This document shows, one piece after another, positions 6,567 to 6,870 of a stretch of DNA of 6,870 bases. This DNA comes from Candidatus Competibacteraceae bacterium. Lineage in GTDB: Bacteria; Pseudomonadota; Gammaproteobacteria; Competibacterales; Competibacteraceae. Location of the stretch: assembly GCA_012032855.1 (NCBI GenBank), contig JAAUQA010000170.1:1-6870 (forward strand), read 5' to 3'. The first letter of the stretch is position 1. Each line of letters begins with the position of its first letter. The position numbers and the translations under genes are program-made. The notes under the pieces were generated by a model. The model was not told where the DNA came from. It searched no databases and saw only the letters and a list, made by a program, of their open reading frames with translations.

Positions 6567-6870
6567 GACAACTCCCGGTGACGAGTCATGACGTTACGCT
6601 GTGTTTTGTTGAAATAGGACGCCAGCGCTTCAGTGATGTATACCGAACGATGTTGCCCCCCCGTGCAGCCGATAGCAATCGTTAAATAGCTGCGACCACC
6701 GGTGACGAAGCAAGGAATCCAGGTTTCCAGAAATTGCTGTAAATCGCCAATCATCCGACTGACTTGTGGTTGCTGTTCGAGAAACGCAATCACGTCGTCA
6801 TCAAGCCCGGTCAAGGCACGCAACTGAGGTTCCCAATGGGGGTTGGGTAAGCAGCGCACATCGAACACAA
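6563..6870 (-). CDS. rapZ: RNase adapter protein RapZ, C-terminal part (5' partial)
   Basis: RapZ (formerly YvcJ/YhbJ) is an RNA-binding protein; in E. coli it delivers the small RNA GlmZ to RNase E and so controls glucosamine-6-phosphate synthase. Only about the last 102 codons are here; the start and the N-terminal Walker ATPase part lie beyond the right edge. The fragment contains [40 protein letters not shown] and ends RHRELS, all typical of the RapZ C-terminal domain, which in E. coli makes the RNA contacts. It is a few residues shorter at the end than the E. coli protein (KRKP tail absent). It lies upstream of ptsH in the same operon, as in many proteobacteria, where ptsN or hprK usually precedes it. 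Confidence 0.95.
   Translation of the reverse strand, partial: VFDVRCLPNPHWEPQLRALTGLDDDVIAFLEQQPQVSRMIGDLQQFLETWIPCFVTGGRSYLTIAIGCTGGQHRSVYITEALASYFNKTQRNVMTRHRELS
6572..6576 (-). promoter_or_regulatory. Shine-Dalgarno site inside the rapZ 3' end
   Basis: On the minus strand, GGGAG within the last codons of rapZ lies 5 nt before an ATG that overlaps the rapZ stop. It is a better-spaced site than the one in front of ptsH and is the main support for the small ORF. It also lies in the loop of a possible 7-bp hairpin (TCATGAC 6591-6585 with GTCATGA 6569-6563). Confidence 0.5.

Overview
The window looks like ordinary chromosome from a gammaproteobacterium with about 50-55% G+C (estimated by eye). 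The evidence is the family resemblance of PurA, RapZ, the 89-aa HPr, the GAF-less Enzyme I and MgtE, and the gene order rapZ - ptsH - ptsI - mgtE. Genus cannot be assigned from the sequence alone. No mobile element, CRISPR array, tRNA or rRNA was seen.

Layout. The plus strand carries the 3' two thirds of purA (adenylosuccinate synthetase, entering from the left edge), a 183-nt spacer with three inverted repeats (854-883, 920-944, 977-1000), and phaC, a class I polyhydroxyalkanoate (PHA) synthase. A short convergent spacer (2918-2994) with overlapping hairpins separates this from a minus-strand operon. Read in transcription order from the right edge, that operon is the end of rapZ, a possible 25-codon coupling ORF, ptsH (HPr/NPr), ptsI (Enzyme I) and mgtE (Mg2+ channel).

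How the genes work together. ptsI and ptsH form the first two steps of a phosphoenolpyruvate (PEP) phosphorelay. No sugar permease is present. With rapZ next door, this is the regulatory (nitrogen-type) PTS rather than a sugar uptake system, and the next acceptor (EIIA-Ntr or similar) must lie outside the window. mgtE sits at the 3' end of this cluster and may also have its own promoter. phaC polymerises hydroxyacyl-CoA into PHA storage granules. Its partner genes (phaA, phaB, phasin, phaR) are not in the window.

Main oddities. (1) purA lost its reading frame about 11 codons before the expected end; the normal ending is intact in the -1 frame. (2) phaC is split by a single missing base near codon 79. 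Both look like one-base G/C deletions 474 bp apart, so either the assembly has indel errors here or both genes are lesioned. (3) The rapZ-ptsH gap holds a 25-codon ORF with a strong Shine-Dalgarno site. Its start overlaps the rapZ stop and its stop overlaps the ptsH start, a good candidate for a translational-coupling peptide. No wholly new multi-gene system is visible.
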